Source: Promethearchaeota archaeon (GTDB taxonomy: Archaea; Asgardarchaeota; Lokiarchaeia; Sigyniarchaeales; SOKP01). Taken from it: 64,000 nucleotides of DNA. The position numbers were made by a program, and so were the translations under genes. The stretch lies in contig JAHPZA010000010.1 of NCBI GenBank assembly GCA_019058445.1, positions 186,001 to 250,000 on the forward strand, given 5' to 3'. The notes under the pieces are model-generated. The model did no database searches, was not told where the DNA came from, and worked only from the letters and a program-made list of their open reading frames with translations. Position 1 is the first letter of the stretch; every line of letters starts with the position of its first letter. This document shows positions 26,275 to 35,267 of this stretch, piece after piece.

Positions 26275-27021
26275 TCATTTGACTTTATTAATTTTTTGCG
26301 ATTTTATAAAATTGCTTGATTTTAATAATGTATCAAATTTACCTGCATCGGACCAAAACCCCTTAATAATTACTGATTTTGTTTTTCCATTTTTAATATA
26401 ATAATTATTAACATCTGTAATTTCTAATTCATCCCGTTTAGAATAACCAATCTCCTTATTTACCTTTTTTATCACATTAAAGATATTCTCATCATAAAAA
26501 TACAATCCTGTAACAGCGTAATTCGTTTTAGGCGATTTTGGTTTTTCCTCAATTGATTTTATTGTTCCGTCCTCATTTAATTCTGCAACACCAAATCGTT
26601 CTGGATCTTCTACTTCTTTTAGAAATAAATAACATTCGAAATCAGTTGAATTTTTAAATTCATAAAGTTCAGAATCAAATGAATCTTCGAAGATATTATC
26701 TCCTAATATTACTGCTACTTTATTTCCTTCTATTATCTTTCTGGTAAGGAACAATGCTTCGGCAATTCCGCCTGCTCTTTGCTGATACACGTAATTAAAA
26801 TGTGCCTGAAATTCGCTACCATCTCCGAGTAATCTGATAAAATCTCCTACACTTTCACCTCCTAAAACAATGGTGATATCGGAAATTCCTGAATTCGTCA
26901 GAGTTCTTATCACTTTATATATCATTGGCTCATCATAAACCGGTAATAAATGCTTATTCGTGACATTTGTTAATGGTGATAGTCTTGATCCAGTTCCACC
27001 TGCCAAAATAACGCCTTTGAT
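26275..27021 (-). CDS. rmlA: Glucose-1-phosphate thymidylyltransferase, apparent ATC start
   Basis: First enzyme of dTDP-rhamnose synthesis: dTTP plus glucose 1-phosphate gives dTDP-glucose. The track starts at a TTG (27006), which deletes beta 1. Upstream codons encode KGVIL, so the conserved beginning is KGVILAGGTGSRL. The frame is closed by TAA at 27042-27040 and has no ATG, GTG or TTG before this point. The codon where family members have Met is ATC (27021-27019), six bases after GGTGG. Other blocks: NVTNKHLLPVYDEPMIY, QQRAGGIAEALFL, ILGDNIFED and GFWSDAGKFDTLLKSS. About 248 residues is normal for short archaeal forms. It heads the rmlA-C-B-D operon. Confidence 0.9.
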   Translation of the reverse strand: MKGVILAGGTGSRLSPLTNVTNKHLLPVYDEPMIYKVIRTLTNSGISDITIVLGGESVGDFIRLLGDGSEFQAHFNYVYQQRAGGIAEALFLTRKIIEGNKVAVILGDNIFEDSFDSELYEFKNSTDFECYLFLKEVEDPERFGVAELNEDGTIKSIEEKPKSPKTNYAVTGLYFYDENIFNVIKKVNKEIGYSKRDELEITDVNNYYIKNGKTKSVIIKGFWSDAGKFDTLLKSSNFIKSQKINKVK

Positions 27022-27027
27022 ATAAAT

Positions 27028-27032
27028 CCACC
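27028..27032 (-). promoter_or_regulatory. Shine-Dalgarno-like GGTGG before the ATC start of rmlA
   Basis: GGTGG (27032-27028) is followed by six bases, ATTTAT, and then ATC where the rmlA reading frame should begin. The spacing equals that at the two other ATH-start candidates. A TATA-like TTATAAT further upstream (about 27039-27047) is close enough that a leaderless mRNA cannot be excluded. Confidence 0.45.
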
Positions 27033-27159
27033 GGAAAAATTATAAAAATTGTATAAGTTAACGTACTATAATTGTACTATAATATTTTATTAGTTTTTAA
27101 TTATTATTTTTAAGAAACTTCGCTTAATACTCAATATTCTAATGATATATAATATTATG

Positions 27160-28776
27160 TTAAGAGGGAAGCTCGTATAATGCTAATGTAATATCTAACC
27201 TATAATTATACTCTTTAATTTCCTCTAAATCATATTCATCAACAATCATATCGTCTGTTTTATCTTTAGGATCTCGATAGCTTTCCCAAAAAGTAATAAT
27301 CCAAATTCGAGTAATATTATCTTTAGTGATATCTTCAAAGAATTCCTCTATTTCATCTTCATCATATATTACTTCTTCAAAATTGTCGTCTAAGTCAAAA
27401 TTATTCAAGTCACTATAATATTCCATAACATCGGAGTAGGGTCCTCCAGGATAACATAAAATAATGATATCATGGTTTTTAAATTTCTTTTTGAGTTGTT
27501 TGATACAGCCATCCCAATCTGGCTTCTGTAGATAATAAGCTCTAAATAGGGGGTAAATTGAAATATTTGTTATTAAGAAGACTGCTATAATTGAATAGAG
27601 TAATCTTTTCGATAAATGTGCTCTAATTATTGTAAGAATCTTATTATTGCTTACTATTAAATTCTTATTTGAAAATAGATGATAAAGTCCAATAGCTTCA
27701 AGGATATGTATAGGAGTCAAGACGCCAATTAAATTTTTCGCAGTAAAAGAGTTTATCACAATAAATCCAATTATGATTGTAATTCCAAATAATAATACTG
27801 GTATTACGATTATAAAGAATAATAATTCTTTAGAATTGAAAGAATCTATATCTTTATAAGTAAAAATTAGTCCAATTACAGAAATAATCGATAGAATCAT
27901 CAATGGTATATTAAGTAATAACGTTAAAACAATTATTTTGTAGACATATGGATCATTAATATTTGAGGGAACGGGTCCTAAAAATAAATTGAAAGCCCAG
28001 TAGAAGAGATATATTAAATTTAATTCCCCTCCAGCATATCCATGAGCGCCTCCCAAGAAATCTTGAACAGCATAAGGTAACCAAGGAATATAACTTGCGA
28101 CAGTAATCAGTATGGTTAAAATAACTTTTCTATATATTACTTTTTCTTTTCTATTAAAAATTAGCAATCCAATTAATAGAATACCAAAATAAATAAATCC
28201 TATATAATGGGTATATATTAGAGTTGCTCCTGTTATACTAAGATAAAGATAATTCCTAAGCTTAATTGGATCTTTTATACAAAGTATCGCAAAATAGAGA
28301 CAAATTGTAAATAATAAATGAATTAAGGAATAAGCTCGAACTTCATTTGCGTAGAAAATGGAAAAAGGAGATAAAGAATAGAGAAAGATGACAATTAATC
28401 CCAGTTTTTCATCTTTAATTTCTTTACCAATTAAATATAAAACAGGAAAAGTTAGAATACTAAATAGAACAGATAACAATCTTGTGGAGAATACTGATTT
28501 TCCAAACAGTATAATCCATCCTCTTAAGATAAGGTAATACAATGGGGGGTGAATATCTCTTATAATGACATTCCAAAAGCTATTGTTTGGAGCACTCGCA
28601 ATAGCAATACTTATAGCCTCATCTTCCCATAACTGTTCAGAAATTATATTAATTACTCTTAGGTACGTGGTAATGAATAAGAGAATTAAAAAAAGATTTT
28701 TTGAATTAAATAAATCTTTATAGTTCATTATATAACATTCGTACAATTTTGACTTATTATTATTACAACATTTCAA
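27160..28776 (-). CDS. ArnT/PMT-type GT-C glycosyltransferase (GT39/GT83-like)
   Basis: A polytopic protein of 538 residues with the classical first loop of this clan, SEQLWEDEAISIAIAS (the acidic pair that binds metal and lipid-phosphate donor), followed by IIRDIHPPLYYLILRGWI. The HPPLYY block is diagnostic of PMT_2/ArnT-like enzymes. About 11 helices follow, and the last 90 residues form a soluble domain rich in Asp and Glu. The family transfers a sugar from a polyprenyl-phosphate donor on the outer face. The first 16 residues (MKCCNNNKSKLYECYI) are unusual and the ATG at residue 17 may be the real start. It lies just upstream of rmlA on the same strand. Confidence 0.85.
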   Translation of the reverse strand: MKCCNNNKSKLYECYIMNYKDLFNSKNLFLILLFITTYLRVINIISEQLWEDEAISIAIASAPNNSFWNVIIRDIHPPLYYLILRGWIILFGKSVFSTRLLSVLFSILTFPVLYLIGKEIKDEKLGLIVIFLYSLSPFSIFYANEVRAYSLIHLLFTICLYFAILCIKDPIKLRNYLYLSITGATLIYTHYIGFIYFGILLIGLLIFNRKEKVIYRKVILTILITVASYIPWLPYAVQDFLGGAHGYAGGELNLIYLFYWAFNLFLGPVPSNINDPYVYKIIVLTLLLNIPLMILSIISVIGLIFTYKDIDSFNSKELLFFIIVIPVLLFGITIIIGFIVINSFTAKNLIGVLTPIHILEAIGLYHLFSNKNLIVSNNKILTIIRAHLSKRLLYSIIAVFLITNISIYPLFRAYYLQKPDWDGCIKQLKKKFKNHDIIILCYPGGPYSDVMEYYSDLNNFDLDDNFEEVIYDEDEIEEFFEDITKDNITRIWIITFWESYRDPKDKTDDMIVDEYDLEEIKEYNYRLDITLALYELPS

Positions 28777-28878
28777 TACTTATTAAAATTAAGTTTGTCT
28801 AGAACTAATAATTAATTTTTAAGATTTATCCTTTTATTAGATCTTAATTTTAGTAAATCCAATTCACTATTGACTTAA

Positions 28879-29183
28879 TCTGCCCATTTTAGTTTTGAGC
28901 TTAATAACAAGTATTCACAAGTTTATACTGATGGTTATATATGGGTAATGGCATTTGCTAACGGATTACAACAGATAGTATACAGGATCCTTTTAAAATT
29001 TATCATCAAAAACATCATAAAAGGGGACGTGCCACGCACCCCGGAATAGAGTATAACCAATACCAAAGAGATGTAAAGCGAATATTAGATACCAGAGAAC
29101 TATTAACTTTTAATAGTGAGGATTGGGGTCTCAAAAATGAAATTTTATCAGAGGATCTCATCAATTTTGATGAGATAAATTAA
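28879..29183 (+). pseudogene. 3' fragment of an unidentified gene with a frameshift
   Basis: The first frame reads ...FELNNKYSQVYTDGYIWVMAFANG and then runs into nonsense. After a one-base shift near 28962-28970 the neighbouring frame continues as ITTDSIQDPFKIYHQKHHK, GRATHPGIEYNQYQRDVKRI and ELLTFNSEDWGLKNEILSED to a TAA at 29181. The composition looks protein-coding on both sides of the shift, and one missing base would join them. There is no start region. I do not recognise the family; the 'YTDGYxWVxAF' stretch recalls DDE transposase cores, but this is weak. It is probably the leftover of an old insertion or deletion event. Confidence 0.45.
29155..29176. repeat. Inverted repeat, 10-base arms
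   Basis: ATCTCATCAA-TT-TTGATGAGAT can form a stem of nine or ten pairs. It overlaps the last codons of the broken gene. It may be chance, a former terminator hairpin, or a protein-binding palindrome. Confidence 0.5.
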
Positions 29184-29343
29184 GTTTCCATGGTAAGTGG
29201 AGCTTTTTAATTTATCAAAATTTCAAATTACAATTAAGAAAATAACGTATTTTCATTCTTTAAATAATTACATATATTATCTCAACTTATACAAATTATT
29301 CATTATAGTTTAAGATTAATTACAATACATCTTGAGAAGTTAA

Positions 29344-30357
29344 ATGAGAATATTACATGTAGGTGTTTTTTCTGATCCAGCATCGACAAATATTCAAATG
29401 GCATTAGCTATTAAAAAAAAAAAAAATAATGTTCTATGTTTTGATTATCGATATAAGAAGAAAAAAAAGGAGTTTAATCATTTTCATAAAATATTCTTGG
29501 AGAAAATAAGCAAAATTAAATTACCTTTTTTTGAAAAAATTATTGATTTTCATAGATATTATCTCTTAGGAAATTGGAAAGTAAACAGACAATTGTACTC
29601 TGAAGTAAAGAAAAATAAATATGATGTAGTATTCTTTTCGAAAACTGACATTATAAACTATAACAAAATTTCTCAATTAAAAAAATATACGCGAACTTGG
29701 TATTATTTTATGGATCCATTAAGGAATGCGATTAATATAAAAGCTCAAAAATATGCTTTATCGAGTACTTGGAGTAGCGCTACTTTTTCTAGTGTAAGTG
29801 CTTTATTTAGAAGAGAGGGTGCGAATAGTTATCATATAACAGAAGGTTATAATCCGAACATTTTTAATCCTGGTGAAAGAAATATAAAAAAATCTGTAGA
29901 TATTATTTTTGTTGGATCTAGTAGCTCTAAACGTAAAAATTATATAAATTATTTGACAAAAAACAAAATAAATATTGAATGTTTTGGTCCTGGATGGAGA
30001 AATAAATCAATTTTTATCGATGATTTAGCAGTTGTATATAGGAGAACTAAAATTATATTAAATTTTACTAGGGATAAAGTTGGTTTTTCTGATAGAGTAT
30101 TTCACGCACTTGGATCCAGAACTTTATTAATTAGCGAATACTGCCGTGATTTGGAGAAATTTTTCAAAAAAGGTTTTCATTTAGAGTGGTTTAAGACTCC
30201 AGAAGAACTTTTAAAATTAGTCAAATTTTATCTCAAGAATGAAAATTTACGAGAAAAAATTGCTATTCAAGGGTATAATTATGTACTTAAATATTTTACT
30301 TGGGAAAAAATAATTGAGAAAATTTTCAATATTATTCAAAACAAAAAGGATAATTAA
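29344..30357 (+). CDS. CgeB-like glycosyltransferase (GT-B)
   Basis: A protein of 337 residues with the plan of CgeB/DUF3880-type transferases. The N-terminal Rossmann half begins MRILHVGVFSDPASTNIQMA. The C-terminal half has VDIIFVGSSSSKRKNYI, a helix, GFSDRVFHALGSRTLLISEY (the donor-site glycine/arginine segment) and EENLREKIAIQGYNYVLKYFTW-like ending typical of Glyco_trans_1_2. An A14 run within the codons for IKKKKNN (29413-29426) is a potential slippage site. The next gene (GT4) starts 48 bases downstream on the same strand. The donor sugar cannot be predicted. Confidence 0.75.
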   Translation: MRILHVGVFSDPASTNIQMALAIKKKKNNVLCFDYRYKKKKKEFNHFHKIFLEKISKIKLPFFEKIIDFHRYYLLGNWKVNRQLYSEVKKNKYDVVFFSKTDIINYNKISQLKKYTRTWYYFMDPLRNAINIKAQKYALSSTWSSATFSSVSALFRREGANSYHITEGYNPNIFNPGERNIKKSVDIIFVGSSSSKRKNYINYLTKNKINIECFGPGWRNKSIFIDDLAVVYRRTKIILNFTRDKVGFSDRVFHALGSRTLLISEYCRDLEKFFKKGFHLEWFKTPEELLKLVKFYLKNENLREKIAIQGYNYVLKYFTWEKIIEKIFNIIQNKKDN

Positions 30358-30405
30358 TACAATAAGATTTAGAAAATTACTTTTAAAACTAGGACTCTTA
30401 TCAAA

Positions 30406-31674
30406 ATGGATATCGTACTCATCACGGATGATTTTTATCCTAATTTAGGCGGAGTGTCTCATACTTTAATGAATCTATATAAGATGGTTCGCAATAAAGG
30501 ACATTCTCTACATGTCTTTAATCCATATTCTAAAGGTGAAAATATATACAAAACAATTACATTTTTAGAAGATTATACATTTAGAGATTTGATTAATTCC
30601 ATACGCTCTAAACGATTTTTATCCCTTTTACTTCTTAGTTTTTGGAAAATATTCAGAGATAAGAAAATCTCTTTATCTCATAGATTAAAAATAATTATCT
30701 ATTTTATTTCAAATCCAAGAATCTTAATCTGGGTTATAGAAAATAATATTATTTTATCTCCGTACCTCAATAGAATTAATTTTGATATCTTTTTAGGCAG
30801 TAATTTGGATGTATTACCATTACTTTTTGTATTGTCCAGGAATTTTGATAAAAAAATTGTCATATTAGCACATGGCATTGACTTTCTCATACCACATTCA
30901 ATAATCTTTAAATCATTATATTTTAAGACATATTTAATAAGAAATATCGAAAAAATCATTTTAAGCAATAATATAATGAAAAAACTTATTAAAAATATTC
31001 ACCATTTAGATGAAAACAAGTTAGAAGTTATATATAGAGGAATAAATCCGAGAGAATCAGAAGTAAAAGAAACTAGAGAGGAAATAAGAAAAGAGTTTAA
31101 TATCCCAGACAATCAGTTTGTACTTTTAAGTGTTGGACGTCATATTTCACGAAAAAAATTTGATCTAGTAATAAAAGCTGTGCGAGAGATTAAAACACTG
31201 AGACCATCTTTAAATATTAAGTATTTTTTAATAGGAGAAGGGGAGCAAACCCCATTTTTGCGTCAATTAACCAAAAACTTAAATTTAGAGAAAGAAGTAG
31301 AGTTTCTTGGACCAATTAGCATTGAAAAAAGAAATAAATTCTATAAATTATCTGATATTTTTCTCATGCCTGTAAATCCAAACAGGGACGATATTGAGGG
31401 GTTTGGAATTGTATTTTTAGAAGCAAATTATTATAGAGTTCCAGTAATAGGTACAGCGACAGGAGGGATTCTTGAGGCTATCCAAAATAAAAAAACCGGT
31501 TTTTTAATAAAACCTCACGATATAAATGATTTAATTAACAAAATTTTATTTTTACATGATAATGAAAGTATCAAAAAGGAAATGGGTGAAAAAGGTTATA
31601 GTAGGGTCATTAATGAATATACCTGGGATAAAATTGTTATGGATTATATAAAAGTTTTTAAAAATGTCATTTAA
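30406..31674 (+). CDS. Glycosyltransferase family 4
   Basis: A GT-B protein of 422 residues. It opens with ITDDFYPNLGGVSHTLMNLY, the usual glycine-containing acceptor loop. The donor domain carries LLSVGRHISRKKFDLVIKAV, FLIGEGEQTPFLRQL, the E-x7-E segment DDIEGFGIVFLEANYYRVPV, and GGILEAIQNKKTGFLI. The middle part (residues 60-160) is longer than in minimal GT4 enzymes. All donor-binding motifs look intact. It follows the CgeB-like gene in an apparent operon; regulation is not visible. Confidence 0.92.
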   Translation: MDIVLITDDFYPNLGGVSHTLMNLYKMVRNKGHSLHVFNPYSKGENIYKTITFLEDYTFRDLINSIRSKRFLSLLLLSFWKIFRDKKISLSHRLKIIIYFISNPRILIWVIENNIILSPYLNRINFDIFLGSNLDVLPLLFVLSRNFDKKIVILAHGIDFLIPHSIIFKSLYFKTYLIRNIEKIILSNNIMKKLIKNIHHLDENKLEVIYRGINPRESEVKETREEIRKEFNIPDNQFVLLSVGRHISRKKFDLVIKAVREIKTLRPSLNIKYFLIGEGEQTPFLRQLTKNLNLEKEVEFLGPISIEKRNKFYKLSDIFLMPVNPNRDDIEGFGIVFLEANYYRVPVIGTATGGILEAIQNKKTGFLIKPHDINDLINKILFLHDNESIKKEMGEKGYSRVINEYTWDKIVMDYIKVFKNVI

Positions 31675-31782
31675 ATCCTCATTATCATATCAGATATGAA
31701 ATGAACGCATAAAAATGCCAGCTAATATGTGTAAAATTAAAAAATTATTTTCATTATTATCATATATAAAAGGTTGTTCTCT

Positions 31783-32556
31783 ATGAGAGATATATTACTA
31801 AAGTGGAAAAATCTAATTATATTTATTCGAAAAAATAAAAAGCAGATAATTAATTTATCCAGTTTTACTCAAGCTCCTTATAAATTTATTGATTATTTCA
31901 GAGATTGGAAAAAATATTCAAAAATGGAAGGAGCAGAGCGAATTGAATTAAAACATGCACAGCCCTCATTACATGACAAAACTTTAACTAGCGGTTTTGA
32001 TAAACACTATTTTTATCAAGATATTTGGGCTTATAAAAGGATTCTAGAATCAAACTGCGATTATCATGTTGATGTAGGGTCAAATGTATACTTTGTTGGA
32101 TTTTTAACTGCGATTACAAAAGTACAATTTATTGATATCCGCCCTCTAAAAGCAAATTTAGAAAATCTTAAATCAATAAAAGGATCTATTCTTTCAATGC
32201 CATATGAGGATAATTCAATTTCCTCCTTATCTTGCTTACATGTAGCTGAACATATTGGTTTAGGACGATATGGGGATCCGCTCGATCCATTAGGGACTAA
32301 AAAAGCTGCGAAGGAATTATCAAGGGTTTTGGCACCTAATGGAAACTTATATTTTTCATTACCTATTGGAAAACCTAAATTATGCTTTAATTCTCATCGA
32401 ATCCACTCTACAGAACAAATAATGAACTACTTTTCGAGCTTAGATCTTGTAGAAATCTCCGGTATCGATGATAGCGGAAATTTTATAAGAAATATTGACG
32501 GGAGCATATTAGATTCTTGTAATTATGGATGTGGATTGTTTTGGTTTACTAAATAA
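31783..32556 (+). CDS. DUF268 protein (methyltransferase-like)
   Basis: The protein matches the DUF268 pattern closely: CDYHVDVGSNVYFVGFLTAI, VQFIDIRPL, GSILSMPYEDNSISSLSCLH, VAEHIGLGRYGDPLDPLGTK and LYFSLPIGKPKLCFNSHRIH. The order of these blocks is that of a SAM-binding Rossmann fold (VDVGS as motif I, FIDIRP as beta 2, AEHIG near motif III), so DUF268 is methyltransferase-like, but activity of the family is not established to my knowledge. The track begins at a TTG (31774). I prefer ATG 31783, which follows AAAGG by nine bases. It is common next to glycosyltransferases, consistent with glycan modification. Confidence 0.8.
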   Translation: MRDILLKWKNLIIFIRKNKKQIINLSSFTQAPYKFIDYFRDWKKYSKMEGAERIELKHAQPSLHDKTLTSGFDKHYFYQDIWAYKRILESNCDYHVDVGSNVYFVGFLTAITKVQFIDIRPLKANLENLKSIKGSILSMPYEDNSISSLSCLHVAEHIGLGRYGDPLDPLGTKKAAKELSRVLAPNGNLYFSLPIGKPKLCFNSHRIHSTEQIMNYFSSLDLVEISGIDDSGNFIRNIDGSILDSCNYGCGLFWFTK

Positions 32557-32572
32557 AAAATATCACATTTTA

Positions 32573-33235
32573 TTAAAGAGAATATTTCTTATGAATTCTA
32601 ATAATGTTTTTCTTTACTATAATGGTAAAGTCAGGACGCTTAGAAAAAACCATTGTTTTTAACTCATTTATAGTTGGATAATCATTTTTTCCGATAAAAA
32701 GATTTGCATCATCTATTAAAATAACATGATTAAGATTCGAAATATTTAAAATATGTTCTAATTCTTTTTTAATAGGGGTTTCTAATTCACCTTTAGCAGT
32801 TATTCCGCCTGAAAAATGGGCATCAAGCCAAAAAACACAGGGTGATATAATATCAGGTAGGATTTTAGGCAAAATCTTACTACTATCTCCTTGAAATAAA
32901 GTAATATGATTATATCTAGAAAATCTCATCTTAGCTTTTTGATAAAGTGTCTTGTCAAGTTCAATTGAGTAAATACGATTAAAGACTCTCTTAGTTGCAT
33001 TTACCATATTTCCTCCAAATGTTCCCGTTTCAATTAAAACATCAATTGAAAATATCTTCGCATATTCTTTAACAATTTTCTGTTTTAAGTATGGAGGAGT
33101 TGGTCCTTTCATACCATTTTTTGCCCACTTCCTTAAATTATTTATGTTCCAAACTCTAGTATAAATTTTTTCAATAATTATATACCTAAGGGTTTCTATT
33201 ACAGATTTTATCATAGATTTTAGAATTTTACTCAT
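32573..33235 (-). CDS. Methyltransferase-like protein with LDAHFSGG motif
   Basis: A Rossmann protein of about 220 residues: VLIETGTFGGNMVNATKRVF as motif I region, RIYSIELDKTLYQKAKMRF as the acidic strand, HITLFQGDSSKILPKIL and VFWLDAHFSGGITAKGELET. The LDAHxSGG-x-TA block marks a recurrent group of small SAM-dependent proteins found in polysaccharide clusters. The track starts at TTG (33244); the ATG four codons downstream (33235) is an equally good start and is chosen here. It converges with the DUF268 gene, only 16 bases apart. The target is unknown. Confidence 0.7.
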   Translation of the reverse strand: MSKILKSMIKSVIETLRYIIIEKIYTRVWNINNLRKWAKNGMKGPTPPYLKQKIVKEYAKIFSIDVLIETGTFGGNMVNATKRVFNRIYSIELDKTLYQKAKMRFSRYNHITLFQGDSSKILPKILPDIISPCVFWLDAHFSGGITAKGELETPIKKELEHILNISNLNHVILIDDANLFIGKNDYPTINELKTMVFSKRPDFTIIVKKNIIRIHKKYSL

Positions 33236-33532
33236 ATAAATCAAAGTCCATATACTTCTTCTAATTAAATCTAATTTATTATAGTTCTCAAATTATATGG
33301 TATTGAATATACTCTAAATAAACTTTCGAAGAGATTTAAATAGCAAGTGAGAATATACTTAAAGTTTGAATGTAGTTGGTTTACTACAAGATCAGACTAA
33401 GGATTGTAAAAAAAATTTACTTAATAGAAAGGATCTGAAATTTTTTAGACTGAAGAGATATTCTATTAGGATTTTTATGATTAAGTATGAATCTATGGGG
33501 ATATATAAAAAAAACTGTTAATATAAGAAATT

Positions 33533-35089
33533 TTAAAAGTTAATGTGGTGGGGTTTTACTAATATTTTTATTGTTTTGTAATACAAATAATTAATAAAAT
33601 ATTTTATTTTGAGTGAATAAACAATTTTGGCAAAATTGTATTTAATATAACAAGTTTTTAGATACCTCATTATTTTCATAATACTATACTTATTCAAATT
33701 TAAATGGGATTTTAGCACCCGTCGATTGGGAATGGTTTTTAACCATTTTCTATTAATAAAATCTCGAATAACCCATTTATTCCCATTAGTTAATATACCA
33801 AAATTAGGAATGCTCAGATCAATATTTTCAGTCAAATATACGATTTTCTCCAACTCATTCCATTCTTTTAAATTTATATTATTTTCAGAAGATATTAATT
33901 TTATAACCATCATTATTTTTCCTTTTATTTCAATAAAATAATAATTCTTTAGATTTGGTTTATAAAAGAAGGGCCTTTTCTTCCAACATAATATTTTGAT
34001 TGATCTTTTGGTTTTTAAATCTTTTTTTGTATTAAATCCCAAATATTTTAATATGAATGCAAAATCTCTTTGATTCAAATTATCGTCAGCAAAATCTTTC
34101 ATTCTATTAATTGTATTTTTACCAACTATTCTATCAATTCCCCTGATATATTTTGTAAAATCGATAGAAACATCTTTTTTTTTTAAAAAAGTGCTAATTT
34201 CTTCAAACCTCTTTGACCATGTATGATCTTCAATTGCTCTCCGATAACCGTTTTTTGCTATTTTATCCCTTTCAATTGGATTTTCTAAATAATATAATAT
34301 TTTTTGAAATAGATCTTTTTTTTTTTTCCAACAAATAATTTCTTTATCTATTTCAAAATATTCTTCTAAACAGGGGGAATACTGCATTAATTGAAAACCT
34401 CCAGACATACTTACTTCAAATGTTCTTAAATTAACAATTCTTCTATTAGAAAATGGTACTGATTCTTTGGTAGCAAATGTAATATTGATTTTTGTCTGAT
34501 TATAAAATCTATTTATATCTTCATAACTCCAAGGCATATCTACTCCATGACCGATTGGAAATTTATAAATTAAATTGTGCTTTTCACAAAATTTTCTTAT
34601 TAAATTAAGCCAATAACCTCGTTCTCCGTAGAATTGTCCAAAAAACCCAATGTCATAAATTTTATTAATATTTTTGGGGTAAAACATATAAGGATTTGCC
34701 GCCATCCCTTTATACATAAGATTCTCTCTTTTATAATATTCCATTAAAGGTTTAGCATATTTCTCAACATACCATACTTTTGTAAAAACCGACATTTTAG
34801 CAATATAGGGTCTATTTATAGCATTTTCAGAAAACTTGATTAATGGAATATTAATCTTACGATCTTCCAACCATTCAATTATATAAGGGAAATTAGCGGG
34901 AAAATCAAAAATAAAATCAATGTCTTTGTTTTCTTTAACGCATTTTTCTAACGCATCTAAATCTATTTTTGCATTTTTATTAGATGCATCTTTATAATTT
35001 TCAGGGAGGATTAGCTCATAATGTCTTATTAACTCATCATAAATCTGCGAATACCACATCGCAATATTATTATTAAAAATGATCTTCAT
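33533..35089 (-). CDS. CgeB-like glycosyltransferase with an HsdR_N-like C-terminal region
   Basis: The first 310 residues are a CgeB/Glyco_trans_1_2 glycosyltransferase: the C-terminal half has YDIGFFGQFYGERGYWLNLI, NRRIVNLRTFEVSMSGGFQL and ENPIERDKIAKNGYRRAIED followed by HTWSKRFEEI. After a linker, residues about 380-450 read IEIKGKIMMVIKLISSENN ... PNFGILTNGNKWVIRDF. The FG[V/I]LTNGxxW block and the preceding strand pair resemble the N-terminal PD-(D/E)xK domain of type I restriction R subunits and related nucleases. The catalytic ExK position reads IKL, so nuclease activity is unlikely. The extension may be a binding module. The fusion call is inference from motif spacing. Confidence 0.7.
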   Translation of the reverse strand: MKIIFNNNIAMWYSQIYDELIRHYELILPENYKDASNKNAKIDLDALEKCVKENKDIDFIFDFPANFPYIIEWLEDRKINIPLIKFSENAINRPYIAKMSVFTKVWYVEKYAKPLMEYYKRENLMYKGMAANPYMFYPKNINKIYDIGFFGQFYGERGYWLNLIRKFCEKHNLIYKFPIGHGVDMPWSYEDINRFYNQTKINITFATKESVPFSNRRIVNLRTFEVSMSGGFQLMQYSPCLEEYFEIDKEIICWKKKKDLFQKILYYLENPIERDKIAKNGYRRAIEDHTWSKRFEEISTFLKKKDVSIDFTKYIRGIDRIVGKNTINRMKDFADDNLNQRDFAFILKYLGFNTKKDLKTKRSIKILCWKKRPFFYKPNLKNYYFIEIKGKIMMVIKLISSENNINLKEWNELEKIVYLTENIDLSIPNFGILTNGNKWVIRDFINRKWLKTIPNRRVLKSHLNLNKYSIMKIMRYLKTCYIKYNFAKIVYSLKIKYFINYLYYKTIKILVKPHHINF

Positions 35090-35267
35090 TTCTTAAAATA
35101 ACAATTAGTAAAAATATAAAACTTAATAATTGCAATAAAGTGGTAAAAAATTAATATTTTAAGCAAAAAGATCAATAATTATGGTTTACAAAATAATAAT
35201 ATAAAACTAATTAAAAACCTAGAATATGAAATACAAAATTAGTAATATTTACTAATTTATTTTAAAA

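Larger units (their letters stand above)
28777..29343. other. Intergenic region between divergent genes, containing a broken gene
   Basis: Apart from the relic at 28879-29183 I see only AT-rich DNA, which should hold the divergent promoters of the ArnT-like gene and the CgeB-like gene. A hairpin-forming sequence lies at 29155-29176 inside the relic's last codons. Confidence 0.5.

Noticed and set aside
30699-30968. 89-residue minus-strand ORF
   Set aside because: Antisense to the central part of a GT4 gene; no motif.
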